Shown here in pieces: positions 53,325-64,000 of a stretch of DNA of 64,000 nucleotides. Position 1 is the stretch's first letter, and the number at the start of each line of letters is the position of its first letter. Origin of the DNA: Oceanobacillus kimchii X50 (GTDB lineage Bacteria > Bacillota > Bacilli > Bacillales > Amphibacillaceae). The notes beneath the pieces were generated by a model that saw only the letters and a program-made list of their open reading frames with translations, had not been told where the DNA came from and did not search any database. The stretch lies in NCBI RefSeq assembly GCF_000340475.1, contig NZ_CM001792.1, positions 2,358,662 through 2,422,661 on the forward strand. The letters run 5' to 3'. The position numbers and the translations under genes were made by a program.

Positions 53325-54152
53325 CTAACCAATGCCTTGCATGATCATTCGTATACCAACTAAAATTAGCATAATCTTTAATACTAACTCTAGTACATTG
53401 TTTGATAAAAAATGGTTTACCTTTGCTCCAAGTTTACCACCTATCCATGCTCCAGGTATAAAGAAAAGCACATACTCCCAAACAACATTCCCTAAATATA
53501 TATGTGTGATCGAACCCATGAAACTAACAAATATAATCATGAACATGGAAGTTGCAGCGGCCAAATGTGCTGGAAATCCAAATAATAACATCATAACCGG
53601 CACCATTATTGCTCCTCCGCCTATTCCGAATAAACCAGACAACATTCCTACAAATAAAGCAATGCTAATTGCAGATATGAAAGATAATTTATATATGTAA
53701 ACTTCTCCTTTTAACTCAAAACTTCTGACACCTGGCTCATGAATGTCTACATTACGTCTTAGTTTAGAGGCTTTGTTTCTTAGGCTCATTATGATAGATA
53801 TAACTATGATTAACATACCAAAATAAAGATAGAAACCATCCGTATTTACAAATTGATTTAACCATGCTCCAAACATACTACCTGGAATACTACCAGCCAG
53901 AAAGATACTACCTGCATAAAAGTCAACTTGCTTTTGCTTTGCATAAGAAAGTACCGAAGAAATTCCAGTAAAAACCATTACAACTAAAGACATCGCAACT
54001 ACCGATTGTGGACTTACCCACTCAAAACCAGTAATGTATTGGCTGGAAAGTAATAGTAATGGAATAAGAACAATTCCACCCCCTAGGCCTACTAATGAAC
54101 CAATAAAGGCCGCTAGAACAGCGATAATAAAACAGATTATAGCCACAACCAT
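53325..54152 (-). CDS. yunE: TauE/SafE-family sulfite/organosulfonate exporter-like protein
   Basis: A 275-residue membrane protein with about eight helices. The two family repeats are visible: gly-ser-leu-val-gly-leu-gly-gly-gly-ile near residue 20 and gly-met-leu-ser-gly-leu-phe-gly-ile-gly-gly-gly-ala near 175. This pair marks TauE/SafE (DUF81) exporters of sulfur compounds; the substrate is not fixed by sequence. Start at ATG 54152, with AAGGAG nine bases upstream; the first in-frame ATG overlaps that site. Ten bases before yunD. Confidence 0.88.
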   Translation of the reverse strand: MVVAIICFIIAVLAAFIGSLVGLGGGIVLIPLLLLSSQYITGFEWVSPQSVVAMSLVVMVFTGISSVLSYAKQKQVDFYAGSIFLAGSIPGSMFGAWLNQFVNTDGFYLYFGMLIIVISIIMSLRNKASKLRRNVDIHEPGVRSFELKGEVYIYKLSFISAISIALFVGMLSGLFGIGGGAIMVPVMMLLFGFPAHLAAATSMFMIIFVSFMGSITHIYLGNVVWEYVLFFIPGAWIGGKLGAKVNHFLSNNVLELVLKIMLILVGIRMIMQGIG

Positions 54153-54246
54153 TTCTACCGTCTCCTTCATTATTTTTCCTTTATCATATCATAGGTATAC
54201 GGATTTAACGTAATAGTGCGAATTGAAAATGATCATCAATATTAAA

Positions 54247-54280
54247 AATGCATGAAATCTAATGAAAGATATCATGCATT
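54247..54280 (-). terminator. Terminator of aprX
   Basis: AATGCATGA and TCATGCATT form a 9-bp stem with a 16-base loop; TTTTTAAT follows on the minus strand. Confidence 0.8.
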
Positions 54281-54407
54281 CTGTGTTTCATTCTTATCTA
54301 TTAACCCATTACAAGTATAAAATAAAGATAATCGTTAATTCCAGTGTACATATGCTTTGATGAATAATAGAAGCTGTAGTATTCCATCACAGAAGCTATA
54401 ATTCACA

Positions 54408-55709
54408 TTATACTTTCGCTTCCTCCTGATTGAGTAGATTTGCTGCATTTAAATAGCCTGCTCCCTGTACATTAGGAGATTGTCCCAAATCTTCACAGGC
54501 AGCCATTAGTTTTTCTTTTACTTGATCGGGAGTTAAGCTAGAATCACTTTGAAGTAATTGAGCAACTATCCCAGCACATATTGGTGTTGCCATGGAAGTA
54601 CCAGATAGAGAGATATAATTTCCATCTACACGAGCTGATTTATTCGTTTTATCAATGAAAGAACTTGGCGCTCGTAAGGATACAATATCTACGCCAGGAG
54701 TTAATAAATCTGGTTTTGTTAACCCGTCAATGGTAGGCCCCCTGCTTGAAAACTCAGCCACTGAATCGTCAGAACGCTCAGCTGTATTACTATCATCTGC
54801 AGCACCAACAGTAATGACTTTTGGACTTATACCCGGACTTCCAATAGTCTTTTCCCCGGGGCCAGAGTTACCAGCAGCAACACATACTACCATTCCATTA
54901 TCCCAAGCTGTTTCAACAGCATTAACAACAGGATCATCTTCAGCAGGCTCAGTAGCATCTGAACCAAGTGATAGAGAAAGAATATTTATATTATATTTAG
55001 ACTGGTTCTGAATGCACCAATCAATACCTTCTATAACCGTAGATAATGACCCTGAACCCATTTTGTTTAATACTTTTACACCGACTAAATTTGCTTCTGA
55101 TGCTGGACCCTGATACTGTCCATCCGATAATGCACCATTACCAGCAGCATCTCCAGCACAATGTGTCCCATGCCCATTATCATCATAAGGATTTGTTTGA
55201 CCCTTTACAAAATCTGCAAACCCAATGATACGCCCTTCTAAATCTTCATGTGGGTGTATCCCAGTATCGATAACTGCAATGGTAGAACCCTCACCTGTCA
55301 ATCCATTATCCTTTAAAACATCTGCATTTACTGAAGATGAAGCAGTATCTAATAAAGAAAAAACTTTCCTATCATAATAGATTTTCTCAATATGATTACA
55401 GTTTTCAATTAAATGCTCAATCTTTTCTGCAGAAAACTTAGCTGAACAACAGGAAATGGAATGAAATTCACGAAGCGTTTTATATTTGGTATTTTTCACT
55501 TCATGTAATCCGCTAGTAAAATTGTCGGGTTTAAACTTAATGACAACAGGTAATTTTTTTGTTTTCTTTCTAACTCGTTCTATGGGACTTTGTAAGAAAC
55601 AAGGAATATAACGAAACGGTTTATAAAAATTCACCATCTCTTGTCTGATGCCTTTGTCCATCTTTTTACCATTACGACGAACCAAATTAATCATTGAAAA
55701 ATTTAACAT
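54408..55709 (-). CDS. aprX: Subtilisin-like serine protease AprX (probably intracellular)
   Basis: A 433-residue S8 protease close to B. subtilis AprX (442). There is no signal peptide. The triad is Asp148 (ala-val-ile-asp-thr-gly), His180 (asn-gly-his-gly-thr-his) and Ser372 (ser-gly-thr-ser-met-ala-thr-pro), with the oxyanion Asn281 (ala-ala-gly-asn-ser-gly-pro). About 120 N-terminal residues form a pro-like region. AGAGGGAG precedes the ATG. A protease of this type is a late stationary-phase product. Confidence 0.92.
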   Translation of the reverse strand: MLNFSMINLVRRNGKKMDKGIRQEMVNFYKPFRYIPCFLQSPIERVRKKTKKLPVVIKFKPDNFTSGLHEVKNTKYKTLREFHSISCCSAKFSAEKIEHLIENCNHIEKIYYDRKVFSLLDTASSSVNADVLKDNGLTGEGSTIAVIDTGIHPHEDLEGRIIGFADFVKGQTNPYDDNGHGTHCAGDAAGNGALSDGQYQGPASEANLVGVKVLNKMGSGSLSTVIEGIDWCIQNQSKYNINILSLSLGSDATEPAEDDPVVNAVETAWDNGMVVCVAAGNSGPGEKTIGSPGISPKVITVGAADDSNTAERSDDSVAEFSSRGPTIDGLTKPDLLTPGVDIVSLRAPSSFIDKTNKSARVDGNYISLSGTSMATPICAGIVAQLLQSDSSLTPDQVKEKLMAACEDLGQSPNVQGAGYLNAANLLNQEEAKV

Positions 55710-56015
55710 ATGAATTCTCCCTCTCGTTGATTTACGATAATGTACGCAAATCTTGTAAAGAGGGAGTAGTGAAATAGTATAAAAAATAGAAAAAGAGGTA
55801 GATATCTAGCATACAATTGCTTGTTTTATGGGGGGTATAACATAAAAATATGCTTATAAAGGAATATAATAGCTGGCTGATAATGAAGAAAGAATTGAGT
55901 TCATATTTTGCCAACTGTTGAGTATTAAAGAGTTAGTTAGGTTTATAGACAATTGACTTAAGATGATGTTGCTTTAAAATTAGGATAAATAAAGTAAAAA
56001 GGATGGTTATAGAAA
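55710..56015. other. AT-rich region between aprX and the small membrane protein gene
   Basis: 306 bases. It should hold the aprX promoter on the minus strand. No motif is strong enough to place. A 60-codon minus-strand frame at 55732-55914 is probably not a gene. Confidence 0.45.
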
Positions 56016-56240
56016 ATGTTAATTTGGCTTTCTATTGGTTTTATTTTAATTGGTTTTTGTGTCCTCATTTCAACGAAAAAGAGCATGGAAAATAAAATAG
56101 CCTTTATAAAATCAAATGTAGTAGATCAAAATGTTACAAAAGTAACCAATTCCGTTATATGGTGGATAGTAGGAGTGTTCGGTTGGGGATTAATAAGTAT
56201 TATTCTAATCACATTAACGTTTCAAGATCTTTTTGGGTAA
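56016..56240 (+). CDS. Small two-span membrane protein of unknown function
   Basis: A 74-residue protein with two hydrophobic segments (about 2-18 and 47-69) around a basic loop containing lys-lys-ser-met-glu-asn-lys. AAAAGGATGG lies nine to ten bases before the ATG. I know no family name. It lies in a non-conserved stretch beside a tandem repeat, so it may be recently acquired. Confidence 0.6.
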   Translation: MLIWLSIGFILIGFCVLISTKKSMENKIAFIKSNVVDQNVTKVTNSVIWWIVGVFGWGLISIILITLTFQDLFG

Positions 56241-56914
56241 TCGCAGTATTTTATCACTTTAAATCATCATTAACTGAAATATTTTTAATTTATAGAAAAA
56301 AGAAGTTAGATTCAATTTATCCGCAATAAATTGTACATAAATAATAACCTAGATCCTGAGAATGGGAACTATTCACTAGTTTCATCGATTTCTGAAGCTA
56401 GTTTAGTTTATAGAGCACGTCTATTCAACACTTTCTTGGATTTCCAATGCAGTTTTGGTTTATAGAGCATGTCTATTCAACACTTTATCGGATTTCCAAT
56501 GCAGTTTTAGTTTATAGAGCACGTCTATTCAACACTTTTTTGGATTTCCAATGCAGTTTTGGTTTATAGAGCACGTCTATTCAACACTTTATCGGATTCC
56601 CAATGTAGTTTTAGTTTATAGAGCACGTCTATTCAACACTTTTTTGGATTTCCAATGCAGTTTTGGTTTATAGAGTTAGTATAAATAAATCAAGATAGAA
56701 TAGATATTCAAAATCCAAATATAATTTACAATGTACCTGAATTTTGTATTTAACTAAACCGTTTGATACTTCCATATCGAACTTGATTAATTACATATTC
56801 CAAAGTGTATCAAATTGTAATAAAAGGAAATTAGCATAATAAATTAAAAAACTGTACCAGAATACGGTACGAGTATTTGGGGTTATATAAAATTATAGGG
56901 GAATGAAAAAATAG
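56241..56914. other. Intergenic region carrying the 52-bp tandem repeat
   Basis: 674 bases. The left part (56241-56400) and the right part (56676-56914) are AT-rich and show no gene; the centre is the array described separately. A TTGACA-type promoter for the exporter is not clear. Confidence 0.6.
56413..56675. repeat. Five 52-bp direct repeats in tandem
   Basis: Five units start at 56413, 56465, 56517, 56569 and 56621, each beginning GAGCACGTCTATTCAACACT, and end with GAG at 56673. A partial unit precedes them. The units alternate: 1, 3 and 5 have a TT-type centre and end in TTTTGGTTTATA, while 2 and 4 have ATCGG and end in TTTTAGTTTATA. There are no spacers, and 52 is not a multiple of three, so it is neither a CRISPR nor a coding repeat. 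Confidence 0.95.
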
Positions 56915-58144
56915 ATGAAACTTAGTTCAGTAAACGGATTCAATGCTTTTTGGATTGCTTCAACCAGTACTTATTTTGGAACATATGTTACTACATTTGT
57001 GTTACAAGTTTTAATTGTTGTGCATTTAGAAGGTTCTGCTATAGATGTTGGTTGGATAAATGCCTCTAGGTGGCTACCATATGTTTTTTTGGGATTAATA
57101 ATAGGTGTATTAATTGATAGAACCAATCGACAATTGGTTATTGCAACTACAGATATCTGTCGTGGTATCCTATTAATACTTATTTTCTTACTGTACAGCT
57201 TTGATATGCTCAATATGATAACTATCTATTCAATAATGATTTTGTTTGGAATTCTTTCCATTTTTAACGATTCAGCATACCAATCATTTCTACCTCAACT
57301 AGTTCCTCGACAGCTATTAACAAGGGCAAACGCTCGTTTAGAGCAAAGTGGAGCAGTAGCCGAAACTAGTGGACCAGCGTTAGCGGGTTGGATAACGTCT
57401 TTAATAACTGCACCATTTACACTTATAATTAATTCTGCATCTTACTTTCTTTCAGGTATTATTATATCTTTCATTAAACATCCTCCTAAACCAATCAGTT
57501 CTGTTTCCACTCTAACCTTCAATCAATTATTAAGGGAAGGTATAAGTTGGGTTTACGGACACAAATTTCTACGAATACTAGCCTTAAATACACATATTTG
57601 GTTTCTTTTCCATAGCATGTCAACAACTGTCTTCATTACTTATGTACTACTTGAGCTAGGGTTAAATTCTTTTATTCTTGGCGTTACATTAGCCTCTGCA
57701 GGAATTGGAGCTGTAGTTGGGGCAACTTATGCTCCTTATATTGGTATTAAATTAGGTGTGGGGAAAGCAATATCTCTAGCCCGTATACTCTATTTCCCTG
57801 CAGTTATTCTAATTATTTCAGCGCAGTCTGTTCAAGCAAATATGGTCACGGGTACAATTATATTACTTATGATTGGACAATTTATATATGGTATAGCTAT
57901 GGGTATAGAAGGTCCAAACGAGATGGGTTACAGACAATCTATAACCCCATTACGATTACAAGGACGAATGAATACAACTATGCGGTCTATTAACCGTAGC
58001 ATGATTATTATAGGTGCTCCTTTAGGTGGGTTCATTGCTGATGAATTTGGTTCACGTAATGTTTTAGGGATATCCGCAACCGGATTAGCAATTTGTGCAA
58101 TTTGGCTTTTTCTCTCACCTATTCGAAAAGTTAAAATTGATTAA
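56915..58144 (+). CDS. MFS-family transporter, drug-exporter-like
   Basis: A 409-residue membrane protein with about twelve helices, of the MFS_3/enterobactin-exporter-like group. Motif A between helices 2 and 3 reads gly-val-leu-ile-asp-arg-thr-asn-arg, and the central loop near residue 130 has pro-arg-gln-leu-leu-thr-arg-ala-asn-ala-arg-leu. Such proteins export macrolides, siderophores or other compounds; the substrate is unknown. Located between aprX and suf in a stretch not part of B. subtilis order. AGGGGAATG lies before the ATG. Confidence 0.85.
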   Translation: MKLSSVNGFNAFWIASTSTYFGTYVTTFVLQVLIVVHLEGSAIDVGWINASRWLPYVFLGLIIGVLIDRTNRQLVIATTDICRGILLILIFLLYSFDMLNMITIYSIMILFGILSIFNDSAYQSFLPQLVPRQLLTRANARLEQSGAVAETSGPALAGWITSLITAPFTLIINSASYFLSGIIISFIKHPPKPISSVSTLTFNQLLREGISWVYGHKFLRILALNTHIWFLFHSMSTTVFITYVLLELGLNSFILGVTLASAGIGAVVGATYAPYIGIKLGVGKAISLARILYFPAVILIISAQSVQANMVTGTIILLMIGQFIYGIAMGIEGPNEMGYRQSITPLRLQGRMNTTMRSINRSMIIIGAPLGGFIADEFGSRNVLGISATGLAICAIWLFLSPIRKVKID

Positions 58145-58247
58145 CCTATGTAGAAATAAACTAAACTATGATTACCGAATAATTCTATTAATTATAAAAG
58201 AAATAAATACTAACCAATAATATCTATAAAACCCAGACCAAATAAAA

Positions 58248-58274
58248 GAAGACGAACTAGAAAAGTTCGCCTTC
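58248..58274 (-). terminator. Terminator of the suf operon
   Basis: GAAGGCGAACT and AGTTCGTCTTC form an 11-bp stem with one G-T pair and a short loop; TTTTATTT follows on the minus strand, about 95 bases after the sufB stop. Confidence 0.85.
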
Positions 58275-58369
58275 AACCTTAAAGAGGTATTCTGAACCAA
58301 AACAAAATCAGCATGTTTCAAAATCCTCATATTTAATTCTTTCATCATCCCCATACAAAGGGTGGCTTA

Positions 58370-59767
58370 TTAACCAATAGAACCTTCCATTTCAAACTTG
58401 ATTAAACGGTTCATTTCAACCGCATATTCCATTGGAAGTTCTTTTGTAAATGGCTCGATGAAGCCCATTACGATCATTTCTGTTGCTTCTTCTTCTGATA
58501 AGCCACGGCTCATTAGATAGAAGAGCTGTTCTTCTGATACTTTAGATACCTTAGCTTCGTGCTCTAAAGAAATGTTGTCATTTAAGATTTCGTTATACGG
58601 AATAGTGTCTGAAGTAGACTCATTATCCATAATAAGCGTATCACACTCAATATTTGCACGAGCTCCATCCGCTTTACGACCAAAGTGTACTAAACCACGA
58701 TAAGATACTTTACCGCCTTGTTTAGAGATTGACTTGGAAACAATCGTAGATGACGTGTTCGGCGCTAAGTGATGCATTTTCGCACCAGCATCTTGTAACT
58801 GTCCTTTACCAGCAAGTGCGATAGAAAGTGTATTTCCACGTGCACCTTCACCTTTAAGCAAGATAGCTGGATATTTCATTGTTAATTTAGAACCAATGTT
58901 ACCATCAATCCATTCCATTGTTGCATTCGCATCACAAGTTGCACGCTTTGTAACTAGGTTATACACATTGTTTGCCCAGTTTTGGATTGTTGTGTAACGG
59001 CAATATGCATCTTTTTTAACAATAATCTCAACTACTGCACTGTGTAGAGAGTTTGTTGTATAAACTGGAGCTGTACAACCTTCTACATAGTGTACAGAAG
59101 CCCCTTCATCAACAATAATTAACGTACGCTCAAACTGTCCCATATTTTCAGAATTAATACGGAAGTATGCTTGAAGTGGAGTTGTTGCTTCGACTCCTTT
59201 TGGTACGTAAATGAAAGATCCACCAGACCATACTGCAGAATTTAATGCTGAGAACTTATTATCAGAGTACGGAATTACTTTACCAAAATACTCTTTAAAT
59301 AATTCTTCATTTTCTTTTAATGCAGTGTCTGTATCTTTAAAGATGATACCTAGATCTTTAAGATCTTCTTTCAGGCTATGGTAAACAACTTCAGATTCAT
59401 ACTGAGCTGATACACCAGCAAGGTATTTTTGCTCAGCTTCTGGAATACCTAATTTATCAAATGTTTGCTTGATTTCATCAGGTACTTCATCCCAAGTTCT
59501 ACCTTGTTTTTCAGATGGTTTTACATAGTAGACGATTTCATCAAAATCTAATCCAGAAAGGTCTCCACCCCATTGTGGCATTGGGCGGTTATAGAAATGC
59601 TCTAGAGCTTTCAAGCGATATTCTAACATCCACTCTGGTTCTTCCTTCATTTTCGAAATTTCTTCTACTACTCGTGGCGTCAATCCTTTTTCCGTACGAA
59701 AAATAGATACGTCTTTATCATGAAATCCATATTTATACTCATCGATTTCTGGCATATTTTTAGCCAT
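58370..59767 (-). CDS. sufB: Fe-S cluster assembly scaffold SufB
   Basis: The 465-residue scaffold subunit of the SufBCD complex, which builds the nascent cluster. Family motifs include [13 protein letters not shown] near residue 192, tyr-val-glu-gly-cys-thr-ala-pro near 242 and [10 protein letters not shown] near 429; a conserved Cys near 246 is the likely cluster site. AGGAGG precedes the ATG. Last gene of sufC-D-S-U-B, the usual Bacillales order. Confidence 0.96.
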   Translation of the reverse strand: MAKNMPEIDEYKYGFHDKDVSIFRTEKGLTPRVVEEISKMKEEPEWMLEYRLKALEHFYNRPMPQWGGDLSGLDFDEIVYYVKPSEKQGRTWDEVPDEIKQTFDKLGIPEAEQKYLAGVSAQYESEVVYHSLKEDLKDLGIIFKDTDTALKENEELFKEYFGKVIPYSDNKFSALNSAVWSGGSFIYVPKGVEATTPLQAYFRINSENMGQFERTLIIVDEGASVHYVEGCTAPVYTTNSLHSAVVEIIVKKDAYCRYTTIQNWANNVYNLVTKRATCDANATMEWIDGNIGSKLTMKYPAILLKGEGARGNTLSIALAGKGQLQDAGAKMHHLAPNTSSTIVSKSISKQGGKVSYRGLVHFGRKADGARANIECDTLIMDNESTSDTIPYNEILNDNISLEHEAKVSKVSEEQLFYLMSRGLSEEEATEMIVMGFIEPFTKELPMEYAVEMNRLIKFEMEGSIG

Positions 59768-59805
59768 ATAGATAACCTCCTCCTAGCAGAAAAAACATCT
59801 CTGCT

Positions 59806-62754
<2,949 letters not shown>

Positions 62755-62770
62755 GCTATCCCTCCTTACA

Positions 62771-63556
62771 TTACGCATTTTGTTCAATGGTTTCGTCTTC
62801 AATACCTAATTCTTCTTTAATCCACTCATAACCTTCTGCCTCAAGACGTTTTGCAAGTTCTGGTCCACCAGATTTCACTACGCGACCTTGCATCATTACA
62901 TGAACAAAATCAGGAGTAATATAGTTAAGTAGACGTTGATAGTGAGTAATAATTAGACAACCAAATTCATCTGAACGCATTTGGTTAATTCCTTTTGAAA
63001 CTACTTTCAATGCGTCGATATCTAATCCAGAGTCAATTTCATCAAGAATCGCAATCTCTGGTTTTAATTGCATTAATTGCAGGATTTCATTACGTTTTTT
63101 CTCTCCACCTGAGAAACCTTCGTTTAAGTAACGTGTAGCCATACTTTGATCAATATCAAGAAAATCTAAATCTTTATCTAATTCTTTGATAAATTTCATT
63201 AATGGGATCTCATCGCCCTCTTCACGTTTTGCATTAATTGCTGAACGTAAAAAGTCAGAAGTCGTAACACCACTAATTTCACTTGGGTACTGCATAGCCA
63301 AGAACATTCCAGCACGAGCACGCTCGTCAACTTCCATTTCTAATACGTCTTCACCATCAAGTGTAATGCTTCCTTCTGTAACTTCATATTTAGGGTGGCC
63401 CATGATTGCTGATGCTAGTGTTGATTTACCAGTACCATTTGGTCCCATAATTGCGTGAAATTCTCCACCTTTTATTGTAAGGTTTACCCCTTTTAAGATC
63501 TCTTTATCCTCTATGCTTACATGAAGATTTTTGATTTCTAAAACTGATCCTGACAT
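62771..63556 (-). CDS. sufC: Fe-S cluster assembly ATPase SufC
   Basis: The 261-residue ABC-type ATPase of SufBCD. Walker A gly-pro-asn-gly-thr-gly-lys-ser-thr lies near residue 38, signature phe-ser-gly-gly-glu-lys-lys-arg near 146, Walker B ile-leu-asp-glu-ile-asp-ser-gly near 171 and the His switch near 207. TTGGAGG precedes the ATG at 63556; 11 codons upstream in frame have no site. First gene of the operon, with a promoter about 75-100 bases upstream. Confidence 0.96.
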   Translation of the reverse strand: MSGSVLEIKNLHVSIEDKEILKGVNLTIKGGEFHAIMGPNGTGKSTLASAIMGHPKYEVTEGSITLDGEDVLEMEVDERARAGMFLAMQYPSEISGVTTSDFLRSAINAKREEGDEIPLMKFIKELDKDLDFLDIDQSMATRYLNEGFSGGEKKRNEILQLMQLKPEIAILDEIDSGLDIDALKVVSKGINQMRSDEFGCLIITHYQRLLNYITPDFVHVMMQGRVVKSGGPELAKRLEAEGYEWIKEELGIEDETIEQNA

Positions 63557-63626
63557 AAAACATACCTCCAAGTACTTTATTTTCATCAAATGAATTTATA
63601 TCCATTCTCAATTTATTCTCATTATA

Positions 63627-63655
63627 ATCTTAAAGCATTTCAAATTAATTATCAA
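63627..63655 (-). promoter_or_regulatory. Putative promoter of the suf operon
   Basis: TTGATA (63655-63650) and TAAGAT (63632-63627) on the minus strand with a 17-base spacer. An alternative TATAAT lies four bases further down. No SufR-type CAAC-N6-GTTG or Fur-like dyad was found near it. Confidence 0.5.
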
Positions 63656-63815
63656 CTCTTTTAAGCTATACTGAACTTGTCATTTTTGGTTATTTCTAAC
63701 ACGATTGCTAGCTATTAAATAAGTATTAAAAAGGTGAAGATTTTACTGAATCATTAAGAAGGACATATAAATTTATTTTAACATATTATCAAACTTATCT
63801 GTAATAAGGACAATG

Positions 63816-64000
63816 GCGCTAGTGCCCGTTTAGCAACATAGCAACTGAAACAAAACAACTGAGATATAGGAAACACATTGAGGTGCCGAACTGATGATGA
63901 CTATCACCCCGAGGGTATAAGTGCAACTAAGCCTCATAAAGAACATTCGGCAGTCTTCTTTTCACCCAGGGGTATAAGTGCGACTAAGCCTCATAAAGAA
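63816..64000. repeat. Dispersed non-coding repeat, copy running off the right edge
   Basis: Begins GCGCTAGTGCCCGTTTAGCAACATAGC, related to the start at 34735. It then has GAGGGTATAAGTGC-GACTAAGCCTCATAAAGAA twice (63912-63941 and 63971-64000), separated by ACATTCGGCAGTCTTCTT. The second half-copy shows a local duplication. The window ends inside it. Confidence 0.7.

Noticed and set aside
55732..55914. A 60-codon minus-strand frame beside aprX
   Set aside because: Start is TTG without a ribosome site, and composition is that of AT-rich non-coding DNA.
56413..56675. CRISPR array
   Set aside because: The 52-bp units are directly joined with no variable spacers, and no cas gene is in the window.
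58172..58354. A 60-codon minus-strand frame downstream of sufB
   Set aside because: It contains the suf terminator hairpin, so it cannot be a normal gene.
63557..63720. SufR or Fur operator in the suf promoter region
   Set aside because: No CAAC-N6-GTTG and no convincing 7-1-7 dyad was found by eye.

Overview
The window is low-GC DNA whose gene content and order match a spore-forming member of the Bacillaceae, most likely Oceanobacillus or a close relative. This rests on remembered synteny and protein families, not on a database search. Signs include the ytlD/ytkD-men-menA-yteA block, ytoP, the yug (yugO, yugI, pgi, patB, kapB), yui, yum, yut and yun blocks known from Bacillus subtilis, sporulation genes (yunB, lytH, yutH, yuiC) and the sufCDSUB operon.

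Layout. 1-2400: end of an ABC transporter operon (ytlD-type permease), the Nudix hydrolase ytkD and two small unassigned genes. 2437-8885: menF-D-H-B-E operon on the minus strand, divergent from menA and yteA, which together make menaquinone. 10.4-12.4 kb: FMN-riboswitch-controlled riboflavin transporter ribU and an orphan eutH-type permease. 12.5-16.9 kb: a 1433-residue secreted bacillopeptidase F-like protease. 17.5-22.3 kb: ytoP, a thioredoxin-like gene, K+ channel yugO, S1-domain yugI and pgi. 22.3-24.6 kb: an unusual ECF sigma factor fused to a membrane anchor and large outer domain, with an ECF-type promoter of its own, and a probable small RNA running the other way. 24.7-31.4 kb: patB, sodC, kapB, ptsH, deoD, bioY (with BirA operator), yuiD, yuiC, yuiB. 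31.4-39.8 kb: yumB, yumC, a polysaccharide deacetylase, Fe-S and lysine/cell-wall genes (yutM, dapF, yuzD, yutI), yutH, yutG. 39.8-45.6 kb: yutF, a SufR-like regulator, yutE, an amidase, yutD, yutC, lytH. 45.7-49.4 kb: a MetP/MetS-type amino acid importer and an NhaC-family transporter under a lysine riboswitch (lysW). 49.5-55.7 kb: yunB, an HD-GYP protein, yunC, yunD, yunE and the subtilase aprX. 55.7-58.2 kb: an accessory stretch with a tiny membrane protein, five 52-bp tandem repeats and an MFS exporter. 58.2-63.6 kb: sufCDSUB.

Themes. Several genes serve Fe-S metabolism: the suf operon, the carriers yutM and yutI, and a regulator with SufR-type cysteines. Metabolite uptake is under recognisable cis control: FMN riboswitch-ribU, lysine riboswitch-lysW and BirA operator-bioY. 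Non-coding structure is rich: many bidirectional terminators, a dispersed repeat at three loci (19.3, 34.8 and 63.8 kb), a MITE-like palindromic repeat (26.0 kb) and the tandem array at 56.4 kb. No tRNA, rRNA, CRISPR array, intact insertion sequence or prophage was seen.
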